Notes under the pieces: model-generated
What the model was told of the DNA's origin: nothing
Databases searched by the model: none
The model's input: the letters and a program-made list of their open reading frames with translations, nothing else
Origin: Heterocephalus glaber
Lineage: Eukaryota > Chordata > Mammalia > Rodentia > Bathyergidae
Direction of reading: 5' to 3'
DNA: 64,000 nucleotides
NCBI RefSeq assembly: GCF_000247695.1
Contig: NW_004624843.1
Location: 2,061,890 to 2,125,889, forward strand
In this document: positions 13,501 through 27,600 of the stretch, piece after piece
Numbering within the stretch: the first letter of the stretch is position 1
How the letters are laid out: every line of letters begins with the position of its first letter
Translations under genes and position numbers: made by a program

Positions 13501-16500
13501 ATATATATGGATCATATTTAATGTAGTTCCTATATAGTCTTCATACATATATACAAAACTGTATTCAAAATATAAAAGATCTTAGAAATTAGTGCTATTT
13601 GGAGCCTCAAAACATTGAATACCTAGGTATTAACTTAACCAGGGAAGTGGAAGATCTCTACTACAAACTATAGTACTTTGAAAATGAAAACTGAAGAAGA
13701 CACCAGAAAGTAGAAAGACGTCCTTTGTTCCTGGATAGGTGGAACCAACATTGTCAAAATGGTCAGATTACCAAAGCTGCTATACAGATTTAATGTAATC
13801 ACAATCAAAATACCAACAACTTTCTTCAGAAAACTAGAGAAAAAGAACCCTAAAATTTATGTGGAAGCAAAAGAGACCCAGAAGAGCAAAAGCAACCCTA
13901 AGCAACAAGAGCAAAGCAAGAGACATCACAATCCCAGGTCTCAAGTTATATTAAAATGCTATAATGATAAAAACAGTATAGGATTGGCACAAAAACAGAC
14001 ACACAGATCAGTGGAACAGATCAGAGAATGTAGAAACAACTCCAAGCATTTTCAGACAGCTGATCTTTGACAAAGGGGCCAAAAAAAATACCCCGGGAAA
14101 TGATAGCCTCTTTAACAAAGGTTGCTGGGAAACCAAGGTATCCACCTGCAGAAGATTGAATCTAGAATTCTCACCATGCACTAAAATCAAAACAAAATGT
14201 ATCAAATCCCTAAATATTATAACAGAAACACATAATCTGCTGGAAGATCAACTAGGTAAAACACTTGAAGACCTAGAAATAGGTAAGGACTTTCTGAACA
14301 GAACCCCAATTACACAAGAAATAAACATTGAATCAACAAATGCTATTATAACAAATTAAAAAGTTTCTGCACAGCAAAGTAAACAACCAAGAGACAAAGT
14401 GATGAGACAATTTACAGAATAGGGAAAAAATGTTTGCCTTCGTCAGGGGACTAGTATCTAGAACCTATAAAGAACTCAAAAAATCTAGATCCCCCAAAAT
14501 AAAGCACAGTCAAAAAATTGGCAGCTGAAATGAACAGACAGTTCTCAAAAGAAGTAAAAATGGTCATATATACATGGAAAATTGTTCAACATTTCTGGCC
14601 ATCAGAAGAATGCAAATTAAAATAACACTAAGATTCCATTTTACTCCAAAAAGGACAGTTATCATCAATAACTGAGAAAAAAATAACCCAACAAATTCCA
14701 GCAAGGCTGCAAAGGAAAAAGGAAGCCTTCTACACTGTTGATGGGAATGTAAACTAGTACAACTACTACGGAAATCAATATGGAAAGTCCTCAAAAAACT
14801 GAAACTAGGAATTTCATTCAACGTAGCTATTCTCCTTCTCTTTATCTTCCTGAAAGAATTAAAGACATCTTATTATGGTGATACATGCAAACATGCAAAC
14901 CCATGTTTATAGCAGCACAGCTTGTAATAGCTAAATCTTGGAAGCAACCTATATGTCCATCAACCAATGAATGGATAAAGAAAATCTGAATCATTTGTAA
15001 GAAAACGGATGCATCATGAGACCATAATGCTTAATGAAATAGATCAGACACAGAAGCTTAAATATTTCATGGTTTCTCTTATATAAGAAACCCCAAATAT
15101 GAATAATTTAGAGTAAAATAAAAGATAGATAATAGGAAACAGAGATGGCCCTTGTATGAATGGGAAGAGGATCTAGAGGTGGAGGGGTAAGGGAGGGGAA
15201 GAGAAGGGGAAGTAAAAATGATTAAGATGCAATATGTGCATACCAACACCCCATGATGAATTTTTCATTATGTATCATAAATGTGTACCTACATAATGAA
15301 TTAGTGCTATTTGGTGTCTTATTTAATAGCCATAATTTATCATAAAGGTAAGTTGGTAGTGATCAAAAACACAGAGCCAATTAAATTCTATAATTATCTG
15401 TAACTACCCAATAAATTATGGTTTGTCTTTTTAATAGAAGATACAAACTTGTCCTTGTTTGTTCAGATGTTGTATATTGCTCACTTATTACATATGATTA
15501 AGACAATATTGAATGTCTTCACTTGTTTGAAGTTAAAATGAATGAATTAAATTTAATTTGGTATAAGTCCAAAATAAAGGGTATTTTCTTCCATTGAAGG
15601 TTCTCAGAGCGCATATATTGCCGTTGACTAATGTTGCACTTAACAAATCAGGCTCATGGTAAGATTCTGTTTTTATTTCTAATTTTTAGCAATCAAGGGA
15701 TAAAAATTTCTGAATGTTTGTCAAATATGTCACTTAGTCAAATATGTAATGTGTTCATTTCTCTTGATTTCTGTATCTTCCTGAGTATAGAGGAGAGATG
15801 TAGGCTCTTTCTCTCTCCATTCTAAGTTTTCTATAACATTTGTGTCATTTGGGTGGGTAGCATTCTGCAATCTCAGTGAATATAGCTGTGAATGATAGGA
15901 TTTGGGAGGGAATAGGTCAGGTGGGGTAACCTCGTATTTGCCTTGGCAGTAGGAGCAATCAGACAGTGGCCACAACATGGTTGGTTGTGATCAGTGAATT
16001 CAGAGCAGGCTCAGTGTGTTGGGATATGATGAATAGAACCTTCAAGTCAGGGTTCACCGCATGCCTTTGGTCAGCTTGGAATCTGAGGTGCTAGATAAGA
16101 AAGGTGAGCTAGAAAGCTTGTTTTGACCTACAGACATAAATATAAATATGCCTGTAGGGATTGGTTTTCTAGGACTGCTGTAATAAAATAGCACAAACTA
16201 AATGACTTACACAAATTCATTGCTCACAGGTCTGCAGGTTAGAAGTCCAAGGTGGAGGTGGTTCCTTCTGAGCTCATTACACATTCAGTGATACCATTGC
16301 CAAAGGAAGTCACGTTCTGAGGTACCAGGATGCTAGGACTTCAACAGTTGAATTTTGGAGTGGGGATGGAACACAGTTCAGCCCATAGCAATGTCTATAG
16401 TACATATATGTATAGCTGCAAATATAGGTCTGCACCTATACATAGGTGGAGACAGCCATGGGAGAAGAAGCTACAAGGAAAATGCTTTAAAGATAGCAAA

Positions 16501-19500
16501 AAATTTACTGTCTTATCAGTCTTTCTATTTAGTTAGGTTTACACATCACAATTTGTTTCCAATTTGTATCATTACCGGTAGATATTCAAACTTGCCTTTC
16601 AGCTTTGTGCATTTTTTTCTATGTTGAAAACTAGATCTGTTTGTTTTATTTTTGAATTAATGTTTCTATTTCAGAGATATTTTAAATAGAAAGTCTCCTT
16701 CTGAATCATATACTTAAAGAATGGCTAAGATGCTGATGTGGTACTATAAAACATTTGATCAAAATACATTTTCTGTAGTAGAATTGTCATGTCAAAGCGT
16801 TTGTTAATTTATTTATTAAAGAATTTTTTCCCTAGACACATGCATGTTAGTATGCCAGGTATTGTTGTAGACCCCTGGGGAGGATGGGACTATATCAGGT
16901 GGGCAGAAGCACTGTGGTCTTCAGAGATTAGCAAGCGGGTGAATGTGGTTGATCAGGTTTCATTGTGGGAAGAAGCTGAGGTCTGAGAGCTAGTCTGGGC
17001 TGCTGGCATTGAAGATTTAAAAAGTCTCCATCTTCTGTGAAGCAAGGTAGATTTTTAAGGACCCTGCGTGAGCTAAGATTCACTAGATGGTGGTTTCATT
17101 TGTTTAGGTAAGAAATAGAGGCAGTGGGGAGAAGGGACCACTTAAGGATGTATTTTGAGATTGTATTAACAGGAATTGCTGATAAAGCCATTTGTAGTGG
17201 AGGTGGAAGAGGGGATAATGGCAAAATTTTATGGTTTGAACAACTGAGACAATGTCATTTCCATATATATATATATTCGTAAATATCACTGATTATTATG
17301 AACATTCTTTAATTATGTAAGATTACATATTATGGGAATATAATAATTATTAGCAGAATTACTCTATTTTGTTTAGTGACTTGCTTTTTGGTTTAAAATA
17401 AATATATTTCTAAGTGAAAGGATTTAGATATTGCTCATAATTTGCCCGGTAGACACGATTTTCATTACAAGAAACAAAATACAGGAGTTATCATCCTGCA
17501 GGTAAAAACGGAGTCTTTGTTAGCCCAGTGCTGCTCTCATCCTGTGATATGCTTCTGCTCCTTGTGTTAGCTTTATCACCGGAAGCTACGATCGCACGTG
17601 CAAGGTCTGGGACACCAGGTCCGGAGAGGAGCTGCACACCCTGGAGGGCCACAGGAATGTGGTCTACGCCATAGCATTCAACAATCCTTATGGGTCTGTT
17701 TCTCCTTCACGTACTCCTTCATTGATTTATAAGCGCACCCCCCCCCCCCCATCTATAGGGGATGAAGGGAAGTAGACAGGAATACAATTTATTGAGTGCC
17801 TGGTTGCGCTTAGGAATCCTTTCCACTACTTCCTTCAATGTGTAGAAAGCCTTTGGGACAGGTATTATTCTTAACAAGAATGTAAACTTTCAGGTACTCT
17901 TCCCGGGGTCACAGAGGTAAAGGGAGCTGGGTTTCCTTTCAGCAAGCCTGGCTCTGTGACCTTGGGAGTTTCCTGGTATTAGGTGGTTCCTACTGACGTT
18001 TATGGTGGCTCTGGATAGGCTGACATGCATGTACCGTTACAGCACGGTTTACATTTCTGCGTTGCCAGGGGCAAAAAGGCGCACGGTAACGTGCTAATTA
18101 ACAGTACCAGGAACAACAGAAACATGTAGAAGCCAAGCTCTGGTTAGCTGACTGAGTAGATTCAGCCACGTTTTCTGTCCTTGCACACAACATACTACTG
18201 ATGTCTGTAGCATCCTTGGGTGTTTGTAGCAGTGAGGCTGCACACTGGTGCGCCAAACTTCTCTTCCCATGGTGAAGGTCTAAGCTCAAGAGCTAGTTGG
18301 ATTTGTCCATAAAGCTGTGTTTTCATTCCAATAATGTAATTTAATGTGGAGTTTAATTCCATCAATTATTGACATAATTAAAAATATTACAAAAATTAAT
18401 GAAATATGAGTGTAGACAGAAAGCTCTTGTGTTCTATAAAAACAGGCAAGGTAAATCTTTGAAAAAATTTCTTACTAATGGAAGTTGTGGGTAAGATAAA
18501 TTTTAATTAGAAGATCTATTGTGAAAATATGGAAAAATTATGCACTCTGATTATTCTACAAATATATTTAAATTCTTTAAGTTTCTCATACCATTGTAAA
18601 GAAAACTAACCAGGGTACAGTGGCACATGATTGTAATATCAGCACTCTGGGTAGCTGAGGCAGAAGGGTCACAAGTTCAAGTCCAGCTTGGGGAACTCAG
18701 CCACTTGAGGAGACCCTGTGTGAAAGTTTAAAAAAAAAATGAAAGAGAGAGGCCTAAGGATGTGGCTCAGTGTAAAGGCCCTGGGTTCAGTCCTCACTGT
18801 GAGGAAAAAATGGAAGAAAAGGAAATTAGAAGTTGTAGAGGTTTGATATGATTTCTGTTGCATAATGAATTCAACAGTTGACTCAGAGTCAAAGAAAAGG
18901 CTTTGACCTCATGTCAAAAGATTAGCAAATGGATACATAGTGGACCCTTGACTTGAGAACTCGATTGGTTCCCAGGGGCTGGTTGTAACTCAAGTTGGTT
19001 GTAAGCCAGTACTGCTGAGATCTGGATGTTTACCTGGGTACACACTATAGATAACAAGAGGCAGATGACTCTTCCATTAACCTAATTAAACCAAGTTGTT
19101 CATATGTCAGGCTGGCCATAACTTGAGGGTCCACTGTATATTAGTATGTATTTGTGTAAAATTTTTAAGCACATGTGTTGTAGTCAGGGTTGGCAAGGGA
19201 ATACATTTAATACAGGACACATAATTTATAGGATTATTTTATAATATTCACTCTAAGAGTCAAATGCAGAAGAGTGGAAGAGGTCTGTCCATGTACTAGA
19301 GAGCCAGAGAATTCAGCCAGTGACCAGGATCCCGTGGCAGAGTCCCCAGCAAGTCCAGCTGAAGGCTTGGAACCCATGACAGTGTCCTCCACAAGTCCAC
19401 CTGGAGGCCTAGAGACACGGAAGTGTCTCATGCAAGTCTGCATTAAGGTTCTGCGCTGGGGAGGCCCAAAGGCCAGTGGTGGAAGCTAGAAAGTCTGCAC

Positions 19501-21603
19501 TGTGTGAGTGTGTGTGTGAGTGTGTTAGTGTGAAGGATCTGTGTCAGAAGGCTGTGGGATCTGCACTGGAGCCAGGAAGTGATGCTCAAGGTGAAGACTA
19601 GAGCTCTCTGAAGAGAAGAGCAAACGGCAGCCATCCCTGGAGACAGCAAGGACCGGGAGCTCCTCCTCCAGCTCCTCCTCCTGTGAGAACAGCCCAGTTC
19701 CTATCGGCAAAACCTGCCTAGGCAAGCTTCTCCAGGAAAACCAAGAGCATGAAGTCTTCCCCTCCCGTTCTCCTTTTACATCATTGGCAACAATCTTCAG
19801 GTAGATCTTCCATGCCCAGGACCACGTGGACTCAGTTCAGCTGGGCATTCCCACCCAAGCTGACCATTAATTCGTCCTCCACAACATGTATCTTTTTTAT
19901 AATTTCATGAATGACTTTCTATCTGGTTCAGTAAATGTAGTTCACCCACTAGACCAAAACAGTAAACAGCTTAAAAGCTAAGAGGAACAGAGCATTGGAT
20001 TTTTCCTGGTTTGAATGTCTTCATAAGTGATGTGACATAAAAACCTAAACCTGAAGGATGAAAGACGGAGGGGGAGAGGACACCGGGGTGAGGGGACATC
20101 AGCACCGGGGGTTCCAGGTGGGGATGCAGCAGGCAGCACAGCAGGCAGCCTCTCCGTGAGCATTTCCTGCGGACAAACAGAAGCGGGTGAGGTCAGAGCA
20201 TCTGTGCAGCCTTAACTGCCCTGCTGGACTGAGTTGCCTTCACAGGGTTTGGAGCAAAGGTGCGGAGTAACGCATGCGCCGTTGAGAAGGCTTGCGCTGG
20301 CAGAGAAGGGGTCAGGCGGGGAGGTGGGAGAGAAGGGATTTGTCAGGAGGCAGCCCAAACATCCACTCATGAGCCAGGGAAAGCTCTGGTCGAGGGACAG
20401 AGGGGAGGGAGGACTTTCCCAGACATTTGGTGCCCTTGGAGTAGGAATTTGACAACCAATTAAAAACCTGATGCCCCGGTCTCTAATGTCATTACTTCTT
20501 TTTAAAATGTAATGCTTTCCCAAACACACTGTGCTGGGACAATCAACCTTAACTGGGACATTGAGTTATTACATATGACAAATTACAGACAATTTGGCTT
20601 TGATCTACACATCTTGTACGTTCTATAGAATGACAACTTTTTATAATACAGTACCTTATACCAACTTGCAGAAGTGAAAATTGTATTAAAGTTGTAAATG
20701 GTACTGTTTTACACTGCTGGTATAATTCTTGTTTTTATTGCATTGGAATTCTCTATAATATAATGTCGTATTTTTAAGTCTTTTTTAATAGATGTAATAT
20801 ATTGTGGGTGTCTATCTGAGAACAAAATTTTCCAGGAGTTGAGAGGTGAGGAATGTGTTCTGGTCCTTCTTTTGGATTCTATCAAGAGCTCTGATGAAAA
20901 TCCCCCTTGGCCAATTATGTAAGTAGTTATCCCAGTCTGATGATTTATTTATGAGGTGTGATCAACAGATGTGGTAAATATTTCATTAAACATTTTGTTA
21001 CAGTAAAAGATACATTGCCTTTAATTCTCCTCAAAATACTCCTCACTTCAAACACGTTCTTACCACTTTCCCATTTTCTTACCATTTCCTGAAGCAGTTC
21101 TGGAAGTCCTGTTTTGTGAGTGTATTTACTTGTGTTGTCCTGGCTGCCTGGATGTCCTGACTTGATTCAAAATGTTTACTTTTATTGTCATTTTGACTTT
21201 GAGGAAGAGCTAGAAGTCCTATGGTCCCAGATCCTGTAAATGAGGTGGATGAGGACACGCTGTAATGTTTTTACAAGCCTGCCTTTCTGTTGGATGGCAG
21301 CGTCATTAACCATATTTGTGATCATACCTCATAAAGACACTCATGAAAGAGGACTTCCAGCACTGCTTCAGAAAGTGGCAAGAATGTCAGGATAAGGGTG
21401 TTAGAAGTGAGGAGGAGTTTTTTGAGGGAGTTAATGACAATGACAATGTATCTTTTACTGTGATAATTTTAAAATGTTTAAATATTCAATCATTCAATGT
21501 ATATTTTTAATCATATCTCAAATGTGCTAAAGCAGTGAGTTCCATTGCTCTTCTTGGACTTTTGTTTTCAGCTCAGTAAGTTTAAGACAGCCACCAATAA
21601 AAG

Positions 21604-21647
<44 letters not shown>

Positions 21648-24600
21648 AGAGAGAATTTTAGTGTTTATCTACTTCATATGTGAGGTGAGGAATAAGTTTT
21701 GATTCAATAAAGTAATTCTAAAAGACACTGACATTAGTAATATCTTTTTTTTGGTGCTGGGGATCAAACTCAGGACCTTGCACTTGTAAGTCAGGCAGTG
21801 GAACCCCTGAGCTAAATCCCCAGCCCTTAGTAATATCTTTTGTAAGATGGTGTCATCTGCAATTAGGAAACACTTTGTGATAGAACGGAAATCGGTCAAG
21901 AAACAACAGTGACTTGAGACTGCTGTTTGAGGGGAAGGAAAAATGGAAAATCGGACTGAGGTGACTTCCAGGGCTTTGAGCACATCTTAAACAGAAGTTG
22001 AAAGAGGGCAGCCACAGATGGAAAATGCTGGATCCCAAAGGCGCATGGCAGTTGAGAGACTCTGGGTGGCCAGCCGACCTGAGTGTTGGGAGGCTTTGGG
22101 TTGGTGAATGTTTGCCAATGTTGACAGAAGGGACTTTGCTTTCCCTTTGTTTGAGAGGCCATAGAACTACTACATGGGTGGCTTGGGAACCAAGAGATAA
22201 AAGCAAGACCTCAGTGTTGGTGCAGCTGTCCCAGGTGTGTGCAATTTGCTTTGAGATGTGGAGTTTGGATCGTGAGTTCCCTTACACTTTTGAACAATGA
22301 AATCACACCATAAATGATAACCCAGCTGGTGAACTTTTGATGACTTGGTATAAAAGATACTCATGGGCTTAGGTTGAAAGAAGCGGTTTTAGTGCCAAGG
22401 CAAAGATTAACCAGGCTAATCTATTTCTGTCCTCAATGGGTACAGCAGCCCTGCTTGGGTCAGCCGGCAAAGCTTCTCATTAGAAAGGCTTTACCGGTCT
22501 CCTCTCTGTATCCTCTTTTAAAACTTTTTAACACAGGGTCTCACTATGTAGTTAATGCTGCCTTCAATCTCACAGCAATCCTCCTGCCTGAGCCTCGCAA
22601 ATGCTGGAACTACAGGCATTACCACACCCAGCTTCTATATCCTCTTATAGCTGAACTATTGCTATTATTTTCTCAAAGAGTTATGAATTATCTGATTTCT
22701 CACAGCCTTATTAGCCATATGGTTAATTGAATTTATATCTTTTCATTTTTCTTCTTTAAAGTCAATGTTAACTTTTTTATATAACTATTAACAGCAATTT
22801 TCTGTGTTCATACAGCTAAAACTAAATATTATTCACATTGTTAGTAATTTCCAAACTAAATCTTTTGTAAACATTCATTACATTAACTTAAAAATATATT
22901 TATACATTTAATGCAAGAACTGTAAAATTAAACATAAATTGCTGTCATTCAGAAATTAGCCCCTTTTTTGTTATCCACTGAAACAAATGTAGGATTGCTT
23001 ATAGTTTTAAAACAGAAATAAATTTATAAGCAGATGGAGATACATGCATTAATAGCTCTTGTCTTAATTTAGTGTAGCCTATAACCTTGATTTTAAATAT
23101 CCATATTTTTAAAAATTGCAGTGACAAAATCGCCACTGGCTCCTTTGATAAGACTTGTAAACTATGGAGTGCAGAAACAGGGAAATGTTACCATACCTTT
23201 AGGGGACATACAGCAGAAATAGTAAGTATATTTCACATCTTAACATTTATTTTATTTTGCTGCTTTTTAAGGACCTAATTGTGAATGCAGAAGTTGTACT
23301 TTTATAATTTTCAAATTCTAACCTACTATGCTAGTGTTAGTCTGCATGAATTTTATATGGCAGTGCTGATATAAAAATGACCTACATTTTAATAATTTAC
23401 AGATACTGTGAACAAACTATCATATATTGACTAAGTAGACATGTGATGTAATAAATATGAGTATAATATTCAACCTTGCTTTTTCTTTTTCTTCCACTTC
23501 CCCTTACAGAGCCTATTCAATGAGGAATAATGAAGTTATAAATAGCTTTTAAAACAACTTTATTATTTCACATGGAATTTTTAGGCTTACTATTTTCAGG
23601 ATATCATTAGAACTCAAATTTGTGTAAATAGTCTGATACTCTGAATAGCTTTCGCTGTTGGGAAGCCCTTGCCCACAGCCAATTTTGCATATCTTCTAAT
23701 CATTAGCTAATTGGCACCCTATGGAACAAGTGATGACTACTGAACAAGTTCCTGATTTTAGGAGCAAATTTTGCTTATATTCATCCTTATCGCTCATGGT
23801 GTATTTATTCATCTGAGAAGAACACATGCTATGCTTAAGGTATTTTGTAGACATAGGACGCTGTGGTAAAAAACTGTAACTGACCCTTTAGTGGCACTTG
23901 CTGTTCACCAGGTACCGTCCTAAGACCTTGACATGTATCATCGTAGTTGTGCTTCATAACCCTAAGAGCTGGGCACGTCCCCATTTTGGAGCACAGTTGA
24001 GAATGGTGAGGCATAGAGAATAACTTGCCCAAGGTCAAGGAAGATGCAGCCCCTGTCTTCAGCGAGTGGCTATGTCTCCACACTTCCTTTGCAATTTCTA
24101 TCCTATAAATATTTATGAAATACTAATTAAGTGTGAAGTGCTGGTTTAAAAGCTTGGGTTACCTACAAAATTAGACACCAAGCTTGAACTCCAAAGATTC
24201 TACTGTGTAATGGAAGGAATGGAAGCATCAATGAATTGGTTCTAAGGAGTTGTATGTGGGCTAGAAATGGGCATTGAGTGGGGGAGCTATCAAGTCCCCT
24301 TGGCAAGAGCAGGTGTTCTACACAGACTTACAAGGGATGCGTGGGTGGGATGGGCCTTCCAGGCAGAGGGAGTAGCACTGGCCAGTGCCAGAGGAAGGAA
24401 GTGGGCAACTATGGTGCACACCCGAGAGCTCAGGTGGCTCTGTGGGCTCAGAGAAAAACATCCTGTCTTCCCCTGTGGTGGATGCACAGAACATGCTAGT
24501 ACAGCTGTGCACACACTAGGGGAGCTGGCTGCTACACTGTGTTAAGCCACTGGCCCGAGGCAATGGACAAGGATCCCCAGTGCTGCCCAGCTACCTGTGT

Positions 24601-27600
24601 TAAGGGTGTCAATCCTTGGTAGACTTGTAACATGATAAAAGCAAGCTCACAAGGTGGGATTAATCTGAGTGGAAAAGGTAGGCATAGGCCATACTGTAGA
24701 TTTATGGAGGGCCCTCTGCCATGCTAAGAAACTTGGGCATTACCTTGTAGGTAATGCTACACTATTGAGGCTTTTTCCACTGGAAGAAAGTCTACTCACA
24801 TTGGCTCTTTGGGAAGACTAGTTTTGTGACAGTGTGAGGGAGAAATGGGAGGCGGGTGAGATCAGAGGTACAGGCCAGTTGGGAATTTGTTGTCCAAATG
24901 ATAAATGAGGATAGTTTTTCAGAAGGCAGATGAGGAGGATAGGTAAGGTGTTAAGGATGTGGGGGGAGAAGCTGGATACCAAGTAGATCTGAGGCATGAG
25001 GGAAAAGGGGACTCTAAGATGATTCCCTGATTGTGAGCTTAGATGGCTGGCAGTGCCATTCACCAGTGAAGCAGGTTTGTGTTGTGTGTCTCTGGAGTCT
25101 TACATTGCTAAGAGCTGTCTGTGTATATCCAAGCACACATCCATTGGCAAGTTGGCTCTTTGGGGCTGGAACTGAACATTGGGTCTGGGGAGGAGGAGAC
25201 TTGGATGTGAGTCCCTTGTGTCTGGGTAGCAGAAGAGGGCACTGAGCAACCAAAGTTGTCCAAAGGAAAGGCAGCATGTGGAGAGAAGACTGGCAGATTC
25301 CTGGGAAGATGAAGAGAAATCTTTAGTTGCTACAACCCATCCTTCCTGATGACAACAACAAACAAGAAGAGGAGAAAGCAAAGAGCTGTCAAAGCTGTAA
25401 AAATCATGGAGACCAAAAAAGTCAACACCGCGGACATTAGGGAGGTTTAGTAGATGGTTGGCCATACCTCTTAGATTTAGCCAGAGTGTTATTAAGCAAG
25501 GTGTGGTAAAGTAAGTAGGGACTGGCATTGAAGACTCACCTGAGGGCACAAGGTGTGCAGGAGCAACACCAGTGACCTATGCAGCTTTCTTAAGCTCCAT
25601 TGGTTGACAAAGCAGGGAGGATAGATGGTTGAAATAAGTCCTGGGTGTGTGAAAAGTGCATTTGACAGACAGGAACTAAGGGTGTTGAGGATGCTGGCAG
25701 GAATGATACTTTTGAGGTGCCAACTGAAGAGGGATGACAGGGCAGGGGAAATGTTAGGGTCTCAGTGAAATGGAAGATTTCCAGCAGTTGGGGAGGGGAA
25801 TAGCATGTCAGAGGGAAAGCATAAAGTTTCAGAAAAAGTGACCAGAGGTGGGAGAGTTGGAGATGAATGTTGTAGAGAAGGTGATGTCAAGATCCATGTT
25901 CTTGTACAGAGAATTAACTCGAATTTGCTAAGGCCTTTGAAAAATTTCCACATAAAATGAACAGTTTGAAACTCTCTAAACACTCTTCCGTTTCATGTGA
26001 TTTAGGTCTGTTTGTCATTTAACCCTCAAAGCACACTGGTGGCTACCGGAAGTATGGACACCACGGCCAAGCTGTGGGACATTCAGAGCGGAGAGGAAGT
26101 GTTCACTCTCACGGTACGTCCACAGTGTCAGCAAGCCGATCGCCTGCCTTCACTTTTCTCTGTATCTCTGTTGCACAATGAACCATAAGTTGGGAGATGC
26201 TTTTCACTACTGGTTTTCCAACTGCGGTAGAAGGTTATAATGGGTTTGCTGACTATTCCCAAAGACTGGAGTGGAGGTGCTGGGGATGCCAGAGGAAGTT
26301 TTATTCTGTTGAACTGCATGTTGTGAAGCAAGCCAGCTCTAGCTCCGACCCCATCATCATCGTTTGAAGGCCCAGTAGGTGAGCCATGCAGAAGATTCCT
26401 TCCGGGGATGACTGTTCTCCCTCTCCCTCTCTCGTGACAATCTTAAGACATGCCTGTGTGATGGGGTCAGAATGACATGGGGCAAGGGAGCAGAGGTCAA
26501 GTGCCAAGGGTCATGGCCCAAAGGGTGACCTCTCTTGTGTTTGCTCTTCTCTGTCCCCACTGCCTGTCTGGCACCCTGCAGTCATCAGCCACTCCCACTT
26601 CATCCCACTCCAGCCAAGCAGCCATGACGGAATAGGCTGACTCTGAGCTATAATCAGTGGGAAGAGCTGGGTGAGAAAAGTCAGTTTTCTTGTTCTTTGA
26701 AAATTACAACTGAATTAAAAAAAAAAAGGCAAGATTTCTTTCCTAAGAAAGTTAAAATATAGAATGAACATGTGATAACCCCCGTAATTTAAAAATAATA
26801 TTAAGAGGTCTTTAGTCTGATCACCTCGCATTATGAACATAGGTCTGCGCCTCCTGATCACAGTAGCCATGATTTCACAGGGCGCTGCTCGCTTACTGCC
26901 TCTTCTTCCTGGTCAGCACGGAGGGAAGCCCCTGGGAATGCCTAGCGTTTCCACCACGTTTCCATTTTTCCTTCTACGGAGTGTGTGAAGGCCACTGAGC
27001 AAACCGCGTGCTGCTCTGCACACTTGTGTGCCACTGGAGAGGGGAGCACGTTCGTCTGCGTGACTGAAATTGTAACGTGCGGCTACATTTCATTTTTGTC
27101 ATTAGGAGTCAACCAGGAGATCAGTCAGCAAATGATCGGTTCTAATTCTTTGTATTATTTGAAAATATAACTGTGTTAATTTCCTAGAGTAATTAGGGAA
27201 AGGAGCAGTATCTGCCAGCTGCACGCTCTTATCCGAGTCCCGGGGTCCGCTCAGGGTGGGGCCTCCGAAGTGGGCTTCTCGGGAACACTGCAGTGTAGTA
27301 GGGAAGACGGGCCAAGGACCACCCGTCTTTTTCCCCCTTCCCAGCAAACCACCTTAAGAATTTCCTCTCTCAAAGTTATTAAACTTATTTTGCACACTGT
27401 TTTCCTTTGCCCATCAGCCCATAATGACACATTCATTTTAAAAGAAAGTTTACATAAAACTTTGAAAGGATGAGAAAACTGGGATTTTGGATCCAGATGG
27501 TCCAACTGATTCTACAACATAGAATCATCCGACTTGCTCGTGGTCTCTTGGGCTGGGCTGGGTGGAGGGGGGCAGGTCCCAGGAAGTTGCTGGATGTGTG

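Larger units (their letters stand above)
15315..17570. other. Flanks of exon 4 and intron 4, mostly unclassified
   Basis: Apart from exon 4 and the MLT1-like piece at 16155-16390 there is no recognisable element. A 61-codon minus frame at 17104-17289 and others have no gene-like features. Confidence 0.3.

Noticed and set aside
25100..25549. 149-codon minus-strand open frame
   Set aside because: Within an L2-rich intron; no recognisable protein, no matching splice sites, low-complexity Ser/Leu-rich translation.
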